Source: Nocardiopsis endophytica (lineage in GTDB: Bacteria; Actinomycetota; Actinomycetes; Streptosporangiales; Streptosporangiaceae). Taken from it: a DNA stretch of 37,488 nucleotides. Location: NCBI RefSeq assembly GCF_027706725.1, contig NZ_JAQFWQ010000072.1:1-37488 (forward strand), read 5' to 3'. The translations under genes were made by a program, and so were the position numbers. The notes under the pieces are model-generated. The model was not told where the DNA came from. It did no database searches and was given only the letters and a program-made list of their open reading frames with translations. How positions within the stretch are numbered: the first letter of the stretch is position 1; every line of letters begins with the position of its first letter. Positions 24,862-33,454 of this stretch are shown here, piece by piece.

Positions 24862-25467
24862 TCAGAACCACCCGGCCTCGCGCGCGATGCGGATCGCGTC
24901 CACCCGGTTGCGGGCGTTGAGCTTCGACACCGCCGAGGTCAGGTAGTTGCGGACGGTCCCGGGGGTGAGGAAGAGGCCTTCGGCGATCTCGACCACGTCG
25001 CGCCCGTCCGCGGTGAGCCGCAGCACCTCCAGCTCCCGCGAGGTCAGCGGGCACTCGGCGCTGTCGAAGGCGGCGACCGCCAGCTCCGCGTCGATCACCC
25101 GCCGCCCGGCGTACACCCCGCGCACCGCCGCGGCCAGCTCGCCCGGCGGCGCGTCCTTCGGCAGGAACCCCCCGACCTTGGCGGCCAGCGCCCTGCGCAG
25201 CGCCCCCGGTGTCCCCAGGCTGGTCAGGATCAGCGTGCGGACCCCGGGCGCCTCGGTGCGCAGCCGCGCCGCGGCGGTGAGCCCGTCCATTCCGGGCAGG
25301 TCGATGTCGATGATCACCACGTCCGGCCGGTGCTCCAGGACCGTGGGCAGGATCCGGTCCCCCGTGTCGATGTCGGCGACGACCTCGATGTCCTCTTCGA
25401 ATTGCAGCAGGGAGACCAGGGCCCCGCGGACCATGTGCATATCCTCGGCGAGGACCACGCGGATCAC
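24862..25467 (-). CDS. NarL/DesR-type response regulator
   Basis: This 201-residue regulator has an N-terminal receiver with acidic Glu8/Asp9, phospho-acceptor Asp54 in VVIIDIDLPGMDG and a Lys in GFLPKDA. A LuxR-type helix-turn-helix follows (LTSRELEVLRLTADGRDVVEIA...TVRNYLTSAVSKLNARNRVDA). It resembles DesR, the partner of DesK, and the two DesK-like kinases of this window lie 12 kb away, so they are likely but unproven partners. The GTG start has GGGGAG upstream. The gene converges on the YcaO gene with a 24-nt gap. Confidence 0.93.
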   Translation of the reverse strand: MIRVVLAEDMHMVRGALVSLLQFEEDIEVVADIDTGDRILPTVLEHRPDVVIIDIDLPGMDGLTAAARLRTEAPGVRTLILTSLGTPGALRRALAAKVGGFLPKDAPPGELAAAVRGVYAGRRVIDAELAVAAFDSAECPLTSRELEVLRLTADGRDVVEIAEGLFLTPGTVRNYLTSAVSKLNARNRVDAIRIAREAGWF

Positions 25468-25499
25468 CGTGATCTCCCCATCTCCTCACGCCCGCATGC

Positions 25500-25656
25500 A
25501 ACCAGGATCGCCATTTATCCGAAATGTACCTTTAAGTCGTTTATTCGAAAACCTGCGTCATGCTATCGCAGCGAACACCGTTCCCCATATTCCTTTTTGT
25601 CCGCAAACGGCCCGAGGTCCCGAACGGACCACGGTTCCCGGTGGTCCCGCCGCCGG
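25500..25656 (-). promoter_or_regulatory. AT-rich region upstream of the response-regulator gene
   Basis: 25505-25565 is markedly AT-rich for this genome (runs such as TTTATCC, TTTAAG, TTTATTCG). It lies between the afsR-like stop and the response-regulator GTG. It most likely holds the regulator's promoter, but no single -35/-10 pair stands out. Confidence 0.4.
25626..25647. terminator. Hairpin after the AfsR-like gene
   Basis: GGACCAC (25626-25632) and GTGGTCC (25641-25647) form a perfect 7-bp stem with an 8-nt loop, 10 nt past the stop of the AfsR-like gene. There is no U-tract. Probably a terminator separating it from the response-regulator gene. Confidence 0.5.
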
Positions 25657-28600
25657 TCAGCGGACCGGCGGCCCCGGATCCACCAGCCCCTCCGGCCCCG
25701 CCTCGGCCCCGGCCCGCGCCTCGGCCGCGAACCCCGCCTCCCCCAGGGCCGCGCGCGCCGCCCCGGCCGCCCGGTCGACGTCCCGGCGCTCGGCCGCGGG
25801 CAGCGGGGCGCCGATCCCCTCCCGCACCGCCGCCGCGGCGCCGAGCAGCCGCGCCGCCTCCGTGTGCGCTCCGGCCAGCGCCCGCGCCCCGGCCAGCCCC
25901 TCCAGGGCCAGCGCCACCGCGCGCGGCTCCCCGGACGCCCCGGCCACGGCGTACCCCTCGGCCTGCAGGCGCAGCGCCTCCCGCGCATCCCCGCGCAGCT
26001 CGGCCACGAACCCCAGCTCGGCCAGGATCAGCGCCAGGGTGCTGTCGCCTCCCCGCCCGCCGATCCAGTCGCGCAGCCGCAGCAGGTGCGCCTCGGCCGC
26101 GTCCAGGTCGCCCTCGCGGCGGGCGACGAGCCCGAGCCCGAGCTCGGCGTAGCGCCGGCCGAAGTGGTCGGAGTGCTCCTCGGCCGTGCGCACCCCCCGC
26201 TCGTGGAACTCCCGGGCCGCCGGGTAGTCCCCGTTGAGCAGGGCGATCCTGCCGATCCCGGAGTACTTCCAGGACGCGTCGTGCCAGAGGCCGAGCCCTT
26301 CGGCGATCCGCAGGCCCTCCCGGTGCAGCCGCTCGGCCCGCCCGTAGTCCCCGGTGATCTCGGCGAGCGTGGCCAGGGCGTCCCCGGCCTGGACCAGCCC
26401 CCACTGGTCGCCCAGCTCCCGGAAGTACTCCAGGCTCTGCTCCCCGTCCCGGGCGGCGCCCGCCAGGTCCCCGGAGAACAGCCCGTACCAGGTGCGCTGC
26501 GCCAGGGCGGCCGCGGTGCCCCACCGGTCGCCGTGCGCCCGGAACTCGACCAGGGCCTCCTCGATCAGTTCCCTGCCGAGCCCGTTCTTGTTCACCGCGA
26601 ACAGCGCCGTGGCCAGGAACCAGCGGGCGCGGGCGCGCTCCAGCGGACCGGACCCCCGGCCGGAGGCGAGCGCCCGGCGGCCCTCCGCGACCGGGTCGGG
26701 CCCGGTGCGCGTCAGCACCCCGATCCCGGCCGCCCAGACCTCCAGGTCGGCGCGCACCCCGTCGCGGTCGTCCCCGCCGAGCGCCAGCGCCGCCGCCAAC
26801 GACCGCTGCGCCTCCCGCAGCCGCCCGCGCAGGTACCAGTGCCAGGTGAGGGCCGCGACCAGGCGCCGCGCCCGTGCGGCGTCGCCGCCCCGGACCGCGG
26901 TGTCCAGCGCCGCGCGCAGGTTCGCGGACTCGGCGTCCAGCCGGCGCAGCCAGGTGCGCTGCTCCGGCCCGTACAGGTAGGGCGCCGCCCGCTCGGCGAA
27001 CGCGGTGTAGTGGGCCGCGTGCCGCTCGGCCAGCACGGCCGCCTCCCCGGCCTCCTCCAGCCGCTCGGCGCAGTAGGCCGCGACCGACTCCAGCAGCCAG
27101 TAGCGCGGCCCCTCCGCGCCGTCGACCATGATCACCAGGGACCGCGCGACCAGCCGCCCCAGCGTGTCGACCACGTCCTCGGCGGCCACACCGTCCCCGG
27201 CGCACACCGCCTCGGCCGCGGCCAGGCCGCACCCGTCGGCGTGCACCGCGAGGCGGCGGAGCACCCGGCGCTCGGCGGCGCCCAGCGTCTCCCAGCTCCA
27301 GTCGATGGTGGCGCGCAGCGTCCGCTGCCGCTCCGGCGTCCCCCGGCGGCCCCCGGTGAGCAGGCGGAACCGGTCGTCCAACCGCTCGGCCAGCTCGTGC
27401 ACGCCCAGGGCGCGCACCCGGGTCGCCGCCAGCTCCAGCGCCAGCGGCAGGCCGTCCAGCCGACGGCAGACCGCGGCGATCCGCTCCGCGTTCCCCTCGT
27501 CCAGGGTGAACCCGGGGGAGGCCGCGGCGGCGCGCCGGACGAACAGCTCCACGGCCCCGCTGGCGCGCACCTCCTCGGTCCCCGCGCCCGGCTCCGGCAC
27601 CTCCAGCGGCGGGACCAGGTACAGCCGCTCGCCCGGGACCTCCAGCGGCTCCCGGCCGGTCGCCAGCACCCGCAGCCCCGGGGCGCGCCCGAGCAGCAGC
27701 CCGGCGAGCTCGGCGGCCCCGCCGACCACCCGCTCGCAGCCGTCCAGCACCAGCAGCACCTCGGCCCCGCGCACCGCCTCGACCAGCCGGTCCACCACGT
27801 CCTCGCGGTCCCGCACGGCCGGGACCGGATCGCGCAGCTCCATCACCTCGCAGACCGCCTCGGCGACCGCGGACGCGGCGGCCTCCCCGGACGCGTCGCC
27901 GCGGCGGAGCCCGCCGTCGGCCTCCACCGTCCACACCCCGTCGGGGAAGTCGCCCTGGAGCGCCGAGGCGACCTCCGTGGCCAGCCGGGTCTTGCCGACG
28001 CCACCCGGCCCGGTGAGCGTCACCAGGCGCTCGCCGCGCAGCAGCGCCGCCACCTCGGCCACCGCGCCCGGGCGGCCGACCAGCTCGGTGACGGGCACCG
28101 GAAGGCTCGTCCGGCCCCGCAGCGGCCCGGCGGCGGGCTCCGGCGCGTCCAGCGACGGGTCCTGCCGCAGGATCGCGTCGCGCAGGCGGGTCGTCTCGGC
28201 CCCGGGGTCCACCCCCAGCTCCTCACGGAGCCTGCGCTCCAGGTCCGTGTGGCTGCGCAGCGCCTCGCCCCGGCGCCCGGACCGGTAGAGCGCCAGCATG
28301 TGGGCCGCGCGCAGGCGCTCGCGCAGCGGGTGGGCGCCGACCAGGTCGGCCAGCTCGCCCGCGAGCATACGGTGCTCGCCCAGGGCCAGCCGGGCCTCGG
28401 CCTGCTCCTCCAGGGCGGCGGCCCTCAGCTCCTCCAGGCGGGCGACGGCCGGACGGGCGAAGTCCTCGTCGGCGAACCCGGCCAGCGCCGGACCGCGCCA
28501 CAGTGCCAGCGCGTCGGCCAGCAGCGCCGCCCGGGCCCCGGTGTCGCGGGCCGAACGGGCGCGCGCCAGCAGTTCGGAGAAGCGGTCCGCGTCCACCACC

Positions 28601-28896
28601 TCAGGGCCGCCCTTGAGGAGGTAGCCGGAGGGGCCGGAGGACACCAGCTCGCGCCCGCCCGGTTCGGCGTCCTCCAACGCGCGGCGGAGCTGGGAGGCCT
28701 TCGCCCTGAGCGCGGCGACCGGCCTGCCCGGGGGAGACGCGCCCCACAGGTCGTCGACCAGGCGGTCGGCGGAGACCGGCCTGCCCTCGGCGACGAGCAG
28801 GGCCGCGAGCAGAGAGCGCACCTTCAGCTCGGGCACCCGGACCGGATGCCCGTCCGACGTCCACACCTCCAGCGGCCCGAGTATGCCGAATCGCAT
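25657..28896 (-). CDS. AfsR/SARP-family transcriptional activator with NB-ARC and TPR domains
   Basis: This 1079-residue regulator has an OmpR-type winged helix (1-90; MRFGILGPLEVW...VRSLLAALLV...GYLLK) and a bacterial transcriptional-activation domain (about 97-245). An NTPase follows with P-loop GPGGVGKT (296-303) and a Walker-B-like VLLVLDGCERV, then a long helical TPR-like C-terminus from about 600. This is the AfsR layout; Streptomyces AfsR is slightly shorter. SARPs bind 11- or 22-bp-spaced direct repeats near -35 and activate cluster genes. The ATG at 28896 gives the canonical start; the open frame upstream to 29256 runs through the promoter and is not coding. It diverges from the GH29 gene. 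Confidence 0.95.
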   Translation of the reverse strand: MRFGILGPLEVWTSDGHPVRVPELKVRSLLAALLVAEGRPVSADRLVDDLWGASPPGRPVAALRAKASQLRRALEDAEPGGRELVSSGPSGYLLKGGPEVVDADRFSELLARARSARDTGARAALLADALALWRGPALAGFADEDFARPAVARLEELRAAALEEQAEARLALGEHRMLAGELADLVGAHPLRERLRAAHMLALYRSGRRGEALRSHTDLERRLREELGVDPGAETTRLRDAILRQDPSLDAPEPAAGPLRGRTSLPVPVTELVGRPGAVAEVAALLRGERLVTLTGPGGVGKTRLATEVASALQGDFPDGVWTVEADGGLRRGDASGEAAASAVAEAVCEVMELRDPVPAVRDREDVVDRLVEAVRGAEVLLVLDGCERVVGGAAELAGLLLGRAPGLRVLATGREPLEVPGERLYLVPPLEVPEPGAGTEEVRASGAVELFVRRAAAASPGFTLDEGNAERIAAVCRRLDGLPLALELAATRVRALGVHELAERLDDRFRLLTGGRRGTPERQRTLRATIDWSWETLGAAERRVLRRLAVHADGCGLAAAEAVCAGDGVAAEDVVDTLGRLVARSLVIMVDGAEGPRYWLLESVAAYCAERLEEAGEAAVLAERHAAHYTAFAERAAPYLYGPEQRTWLRRLDAESANLRAALDTAVRGGDAARARRLVAALTWHWYLRGRLREAQRSLAAALALGGDDRDGVRADLEVWAAGIGVLTRTGPDPVAEGRRALASGRGSGPLERARARWFLATALFAVNKNGLGRELIEEALVEFRAHGDRWGTAAALAQRTWYGLFSGDLAGAARDGEQSLEYFRELGDQWGLVQAGDALATLAEITGDYGRAERLHREGLRIAEGLGLWHDASWKYSGIGRIALLNGDYPAAREFHERGVRTAEEHSDHFGRRYAELGLGLVARREGDLDAAEAHLLRLRDWIGGRGGDSTLALILAELGFVAELRGDAREALRLQAEGYAVAGASGEPRAVALALEGLAGARALAGAHTEAARLLGAAAAVREGIGAPLPAAERRDVDRAAGAARAALGEAGFAAEARAGAEAGPEGLVDPGPPVR

Positions 28897-29000
28897 CAGC
28901 CGATCGGAGGACGCACCCGGAGAAGGGCCGTTCCCCCGCCCCCTTTCCCAGCGGTCGCGCGGGCGGTCCGCGCGGTCCGGAGCACTTCCGAAACGCCACC

Positions 29001-29031
29001 AATCTAACCGTGCGGCCGTCCCCGCGGTCAC
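29001..29031 (-). promoter_or_regulatory. Putative promoter of the AfsR-like gene
   Basis: On the minus strand GTGACC (29031-29026) and TAGATT (29006-29001) are separated by 19 nt, about 105 nt before the ATG. The spacer is at the long end of the normal range. It lies in the 295-nt divergent region that also carries the GH29 promoter element; no gene was seen there. Confidence 0.45.
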
Positions 29032-29077
29032 TCCCGGCCGGGGGCGCCTCCCCTTCCCGCCGCCTTCCGGGGAAAGG

Positions 29078-29129
29078 TGACAAACTCGCCGCCGGGAAAA
29101 GCGGTCCGCGCCGGGCCGGTACCTAGCAT
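29078..29129 (+). promoter_or_regulatory. Bipartite promoter element before the GH29-GT operon
   Basis: TGACAAACTC (29078-29087) precedes TAGCAT (29124-29129) by 36 nt. This is the same spacing as the TGACCAAC elements before the SRPBCC and P450 genes, and TAGCAT is the most -10-like of the set. The predicted mRNA would have a leader of about 55 nt. Confidence 0.45.
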
Positions 29130-29191
29130 CGCCTCGTTGTGCCCCGGGGCCCTCCGGAGGCGAATCGGCGATCGGTGAACGGACCCGTCCC

Positions 29192-30592
29192 ATGACCGAC
29201 GACTCACGCCCGGGCGACCCCGCCTGGTTCGACGACTCCAAGCTCGGCGTCATCATCCACTGGGGCGCCGCCTCGATCCCCGCCTACGCGCCGGTGCGCC
29301 GTGCGCGGGTCCCCGACCCGGTGGCCGACGGCGACGTCTTCGAACGCGCGTCGAACCCGGGCTGGTGGCGCACCGACGGCGACGCGATGATGTACCAGAA
29401 CGCGCTCGCACTGCCCGGGAGCGCGGTGGCGCGCCACCATGCCCTGCACTACGGGGACCTGCCCTACTCGGCCTTCGTGGAGCGCTTCCGGGACGCGACG
29501 CTGCCGGCGTGGGACCCCCGCCCGTGGGCCGAGCTGTTCGAGCGGGCCAGGGCGGGCTACGTGGTGTTCTGCGCCAAGGGCGAGGACGGCTTCCTGCTGT
29601 GGCCGAGCGAGCACCCCAACCCCCGCGTGGCCGGCTGGCAGTCCGAGCGCGACGCGGTCGGCGACCTCGCCGCCGAGGTGCGCGCCCGCGGGATGGAGTT
29701 CGGCGTCTACTACAGCGCATGGGACTTCGCCACCAATCACCCCCCGGTGCGCGACCTGGATTCGGCCTTCGCCGCCGTCCCCCGGGACGAGGAGTACCGG
29801 GAGCGGTTCGTCGCCCACTGGAAGGAGCTCGTCCGCCGGTACCGCCCCGTCACCCTGTGGAACGACTACGGCGTCTCCCCGCCCGGCACCGACCTTCCGG
29901 CGCTGTTCGACTGGTACCGGTCCCAGGTCCCCGAAGGGCTGGTGAACGACCGGTTCGACCTGCCCGCGCAGAGCTCGGGCGAGCTGCACTCCGGGTACGC
30001 CACGCCGGAGGGCACCACGGTCGGCCCCGAGGGGCGGCGGTGGCAGGCCGTGTGGCCGCTGAGCACCGGCTACTGCTTCAACCGCGAGGAGACCGACGCC
30101 GACCACATCTCCCCCGAGGCCCTCGTCCACGCGCTGGCCGACATCGTGGCCCGGGGCGGGACCATGCTGGTCAACGTCGGCCCCACCGGGGCCGGGGCCG
30201 TGCCCTGGTCGCAGTCGCAGCGGCTGCTCGCGCTCGGGGCCTGGCTCGGCGAGCACGGCGAGGCGATCCGCGGCACCCGGCCGTGGACCACCGTGCACGG
30301 GATGACCGACGAGGGTGTGCAGACCCGCTACACGCGCAAGGGCGACGACCTGTACGTGATCGTGCTCGGCACCCCGCGGACCCGCACCCTCGGGCTCGAC
30401 CTGAGGCTGCGCGAGGGGGCCCACGTGGAGCAGGTGGGCCGCCCCGGCCCGCTTCCCTGGAGCGATTCCCCGCACGGCGTCGCCGTCGAGCTGCCCGAGG
30501 CCCCGGCCCCGCAGCCGGCCATGGCGGTGCGCATCGGCCCGGTCGGCGCCGTCGAGCCGCTCGGGGCGGCCCCCGCGGACGGCGGCGGCTGA
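29192..30592 (+). CDS. GH29 alpha-L-fucosidase-like glycosidase with altered active site
   Basis: This 466-residue protein has the GH29 barrel landmarks: KLGVIIHWGAASIPAY (His23), FGVYYSAWDFA (Tyr173/174) and TLWNDYGV with the predicted nucleophile Asp225. GGTMLVNVGPTGAG follows. The family's His-His pair in the KHHDGF motif is replaced by Gly130-Glu131 (AKGEDGF), so substrate contacts differ from ordinary L-fucosidases. There is no signal peptide, so it should be cytoplasmic. It is upstream of a glycosyltransferase with a 38-nt gap. A plausible role is hydrolysis, editing or transfer of the cluster's L-configured amino sugar. The substitution makes plain fucosidase activity doubtful. Confidence 0.9.
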   Translation: MTDDSRPGDPAWFDDSKLGVIIHWGAASIPAYAPVRRARVPDPVADGDVFERASNPGWWRTDGDAMMYQNALALPGSAVARHHALHYGDLPYSAFVERFRDATLPAWDPRPWAELFERARAGYVVFCAKGEDGFLLWPSEHPNPRVAGWQSERDAVGDLAAEVRARGMEFGVYYSAWDFATNHPPVRDLDSAFAAVPRDEEYRERFVAHWKELVRRYRPVTLWNDYGVSPPGTDLPALFDWYRSQVPEGLVNDRFDLPAQSSGELHSGYATPEGTTVGPEGRRWQAVWPLSTGYCFNREETDADHISPEALVHALADIVARGGTMLVNVGPTGAGAVPWSQSQRLLALGAWLGEHGEAIRGTRPWTTVHGMTDEGVQTRYTRKGDDLYVIVLGTPRTRTLGLDLRLREGAHVEQVGRPGPLPWSDSPHGVAVELPEAPAPQPAMAVRIGPVGAVEPLGAAPADGGG

Positions 30593-30630
30593 CCGCCCCG
30601 TCCCCCGACCACAGAGAGGTTCGGACGAGC

Positions 30631-31737
30631 ATGAGAGCACTGTTCCTGCCGGGCAACAGCCCGGCCACGATCTACACGCACGCCGCCCTGGCCACCGCGG
30701 TCCGCAACGCCGGGCACGAGGTCTTCATGGGCGGCATCGAATGGGTGCTGCCCGACATCACCGCGGTGGGGCTCCCCGCGGTGCGGATCTCGCCGCTGGC
30801 GCTGGAGGACGTCATGGCCTTCATGGCCGGGATGCCCACCGACCCCGAGGGGGCGGCGCGCGCGGCCGGCCGGGTGTACGCAGAGATCGCCGTCGACGGG
30901 CTGAAGCCGCTGCTGGAGACGGCCGAGCACTGGCGGCCCGATGTCGTGGTGGGCAACCCCATGTTCTACGGCGCCCCGCTCCTCGCCCACCACCTGGGCG
31001 TCCCGACGGTCCTGCAGGAGTGGGACCGCGGCGACGCCTCGATCTACCACCCCGGTGCCCTGGAGGTGCTCCGGCCGGTCCTGGACGACCTCGGCCTGGA
31101 CGGGCTCCCCGAACCGGACCTGCGGATCGACGTCGGCCCGCCGAGCCTGCGCCCCGACGGCGCGCCCGGGGCGCGGCCCATGCGCTTCGTCCCGGCCAAC
31201 CCCCAGCGCGCGGTCGAGCCGTGGATGTACGGCAGGGGGGACCGGCCCCGGGTGGCCATCACCGGGGGGAGCCGCGTCTTCCAGGGGGACACCCTGCACG
31301 CGCTGGCCGAGGGCGTCGCCGCGCTGGGCGTCGAGGTCGTCGTCGCCGCGCCCGAGCCGGTGGCCGAAGGGCTGCGCGCCCGGATCCCGGAGGTGCGCGC
31401 CGGGTGGATCCCGCTCGACGTGCTGGCGCCCACCTGCGACGTGATCGTGCACCACGGCGGCGGCGCGACGGACATGACCGCGATCGCCTCGGGGGTGCCC
31501 CAGCTGATCGCCATCCAGGACGTCTCCGCGGTGGAGATGCGCCGCCTGGCCGAGGCCGGTGCGGGGATCATGCTGGAGGAGGACCGGCAGCGGCCGGAGG
31601 ACATCGTCGACGGCTGCCGCGCCCTGCTCTCCTCCCCCGGATACCGCGAGCGGGCCCAGGAGCTGGCGGCGGAGAACGCCGCCCAGCCGCACCCCGGTGA
31701 GCTGGTCGGCGCCATCGAGGAGCTGGTCGGCGGCTGA
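30631..31737 (+). CDS. GT1-family glycosyltransferase (UGT/antibiotic type)
   Basis: This 368-residue GT-B enzyme is on the short side for the family. The N-terminus MRALFLPGNSPATIYTHAALA is the acceptor-domain start. The C-terminal nucleotide-sugar signature reads HHGGGATDMTAIASGVPQL, against the usual HHGGAGTT pattern. It is the only glycosyltransferase in the window and therefore the best candidate to transfer the TDP-amino sugar made by the 12420-20772 operon. No auxiliary P450-like activator protein is adjacent. Co-transcription with the GH29 gene suggests that attachment and removal of a sugar are linked. Its acceptor is unknown. Confidence 0.9.
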   Translation: MRALFLPGNSPATIYTHAALATAVRNAGHEVFMGGIEWVLPDITAVGLPAVRISPLALEDVMAFMAGMPTDPEGAARAAGRVYAEIAVDGLKPLLETAEHWRPDVVVGNPMFYGAPLLAHHLGVPTVLQEWDRGDASIYHPGALEVLRPVLDDLGLDGLPEPDLRIDVGPPSLRPDGAPGARPMRFVPANPQRAVEPWMYGRGDRPRVAITGGSRVFQGDTLHALAEGVAALGVEVVVAAPEPVAEGLRARIPEVRAGWIPLDVLAPTCDVIVHHGGGATDMTAIASGVPQLIAIQDVSAVEMRRLAEAGAGIMLEEDRQRPEDIVDGCRALLSSPGYRERAQELAAENAAQPHPGELVGAIEELVGG

Positions 31738-31752
31738 CGGACGGACGCCCCC

Positions 31753-31781
31753 GCCGGGCGCGGGCACGGCCCGCGCCCGGC
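31753..31781. terminator. Strong bidirectional terminator between GT and MFS genes
   Basis: GCCGGGCGCGGG (31753-31764) and CCCGCGCCCGGC (31770-31781) form a perfect 12-bp stem around CACGG, in the 54-nt gap between convergent genes. It can stop transcription from both sides. Confidence 0.8.
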
Positions 31782-31791
31782 AGGGGCCGTG

Positions 31792-33429
31792 TCAGCCCCG
31801 GGCCCCGGTCGGGTCGGACGCCTCGCCCTCCTTCTCCGTGCCCGCCTCCTGATCGGCCTCCGGCTCCTGATCGGCCTGCTCCTCCTGCCCGAGCGGCGGC
31901 ACGTGCCGCAGCACGATCGCCACCACGACCGCGATGAGCAGCATCACGGCCGCGCTGGCCCCGGTGACCGCGTTCATTCCGGACACGAACGCGTCCCGGC
32001 CGGCGGCGACCAGCTGCGCGCCCAGGTCGGCGGGTAGGCCCTCGGCCGCGGAGAGCGCCCCGGCGAAGCTGTTGCGCGTGGTCTCCGCGGCGGCCTCCGG
32101 CACGCCCTCGGGGATCAGCCCGTCGATGCGCGCACCGTAGACCGCGGCGTTCAGCGAACCGAACACCGCGATGCCCATGGCCGCGCCGAACTCGCCGCCG
32201 GTCTCCGACATCGCCGAGGCCGAACCGGTCTTCTCCGGCGGCGCGGAGCTCACCACCATGTCGGAGCCGAGCGCCAGCATCGGCTGCGCGCCCAGGACCG
32301 CCACGACCGAGCCCGTGATGAAGACCGCCAGCCCGGTGGTGGCGTCCATCAGCGTCAGCGACACGAACCCCGCCGCGCACACCACCAGGCCGAACGAGAT
32401 CAGGCGGGCGGGCGGGATGCTCCTGGCCAGGATCGGGGCCCCCATCGCCCCCACCACGCTGGCGATGCCCAGCGGGACGAACCAGACCCCGGCCTGCAGC
32501 GGCTCCAGCCCCTGCACCAGCTGGAGGAACTGGGTGAAGTGGAAGGTGAAGGAGTAGAGCACCACCATGCCCAGCAGCAGCGCCACCAGCGCGCCGGTGA
32601 ACGTGCGGCTCCGGAACAGCCGCATGTCCAGCAGCGGGCTCTCCAGCACGAACTGGCGGCGCACGAACGCCCACCCGATCAGCAGGGACACCGCGACGGC
32701 CGCCAGGACCGGGAGCGAGAACCCGCCCTTGGCGATCTCCTTGAGCCCGTACACGAACGGCAGGATCGTGCCGAGCGAGAGCGCCACGCTGAACAGGTCC
32801 AGCCGTCCGGCGGAGGAGTCCCGGTACTCCGGGAGCAGTAGCGGCCCCGCCACCACCAGCAGCACCATCACCGGCACGGCCAGCAGGAAGACCGAGCCCC
32901 ACCAGAAGAACTCCAGCAGCGCCCCGCCCACGGCCGGGCCGATCACCCCGCCCAGCGTGAAGGACGTCAGCCACACGCTGATCGCCATGGCCCGCTGCTT
33001 GGGGTTCTTGAACATCACGGTCAGCAGCGCCATGGTCGGCGGCATCAGGGTGGCACCGGCCAGACCGAGCAGCGCGCGCGCCGCGATCAGCATCTCCGCG
33101 CTGACGGAGTAGGCGGCGATCACCGAGGTGACGCCGAACGCCGCCGCGCCGATGAGCAGCAGTCTCCGCCGGCCGATCCGGTCGCCCAGCGTCCCCATGG
33201 TGATCAGGAAGCCGGCGACCACGAAGCCGTAGATGTCCATGATCCACAGCAGCTGCGTGCTGCTCGCGCCCAGGTCTCCCCCCAGGTGGGGGATGGCCAT
33301 GTAGAGCACGGTCAGGTCCAGGCTCAGCAGCATCGTGGGCAGGGCGAGCATCGTCAGCCCCGCCCACTCCTTCGGTCCGGCGCGCACCTCCTTCTGAGGC
33401 GCCGCGGCGGACGGTTCTGGGGTTGCCAT
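31792..33429 (-). CDS. DHA2-type MFS drug exporter, 14 TM
   Basis: This 545-residue transporter has about 14 membrane spans. Family motifs are LDLTVLYMAIPHLGGDL near the first span, GFLITMGTLGDRIGRRRLLL (motif A) and LLGLAGATLMPPTMALL (motif B region). GGVIGPAVGG is the antiporter motif C. DHA2 members export amphipathic drugs by proton antiport, so it is the likely self-resistance and export pump. The acidic tail contains an 18-bp imperfect duplication (14-bp identical cores at 31846-31859 and 31864-31877). The ATG at 33429 has GGAG upstream; an ATG at 33450 adds seven residues and overlaps the preceding gene's end region. It is co-transcribed with the flavin reductase gene upstream. Confidence 0.93.
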   Translation of the reverse strand: MATPEPSAAAPQKEVRAGPKEWAGLTMLALPTMLLSLDLTVLYMAIPHLGGDLGASSTQLLWIMDIYGFVVAGFLITMGTLGDRIGRRRLLLIGAAAFGVTSVIAAYSVSAEMLIAARALLGLAGATLMPPTMALLTVMFKNPKQRAMAISVWLTSFTLGGVIGPAVGGALLEFFWWGSVFLLAVPVMVLLVVAGPLLLPEYRDSSAGRLDLFSVALSLGTILPFVYGLKEIAKGGFSLPVLAAVAVSLLIGWAFVRRQFVLESPLLDMRLFRSRTFTGALVALLLGMVVLYSFTFHFTQFLQLVQGLEPLQAGVWFVPLGIASVVGAMGAPILARSIPPARLISFGLVVCAAGFVSLTLMDATTGLAVFITGSVVAVLGAQPMLALGSDMVVSSAPPEKTGSASAMSETGGEFGAAMGIAVFGSLNAAVYGARIDGLIPEGVPEAAAETTRNSFAGALSAAEGLPADLGAQLVAAGRDAFVSGMNAVTGASAAVMLLIAVVVAIVLRHVPPLGQEEQADQEPEADQEAGTEKEGEASDPTGARG

Positions 33430-33454
33430 GGCTTCTCCGTTTCTCATCACGTTG

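Noticed and set aside
28897-29256. N-terminal extension of the AfsR-like protein to 1199 residues
   Set aside because: The extension crosses the divergent promoter region and the GH29 start, and MRFGILGPLEV is the standard SARP N-terminus.
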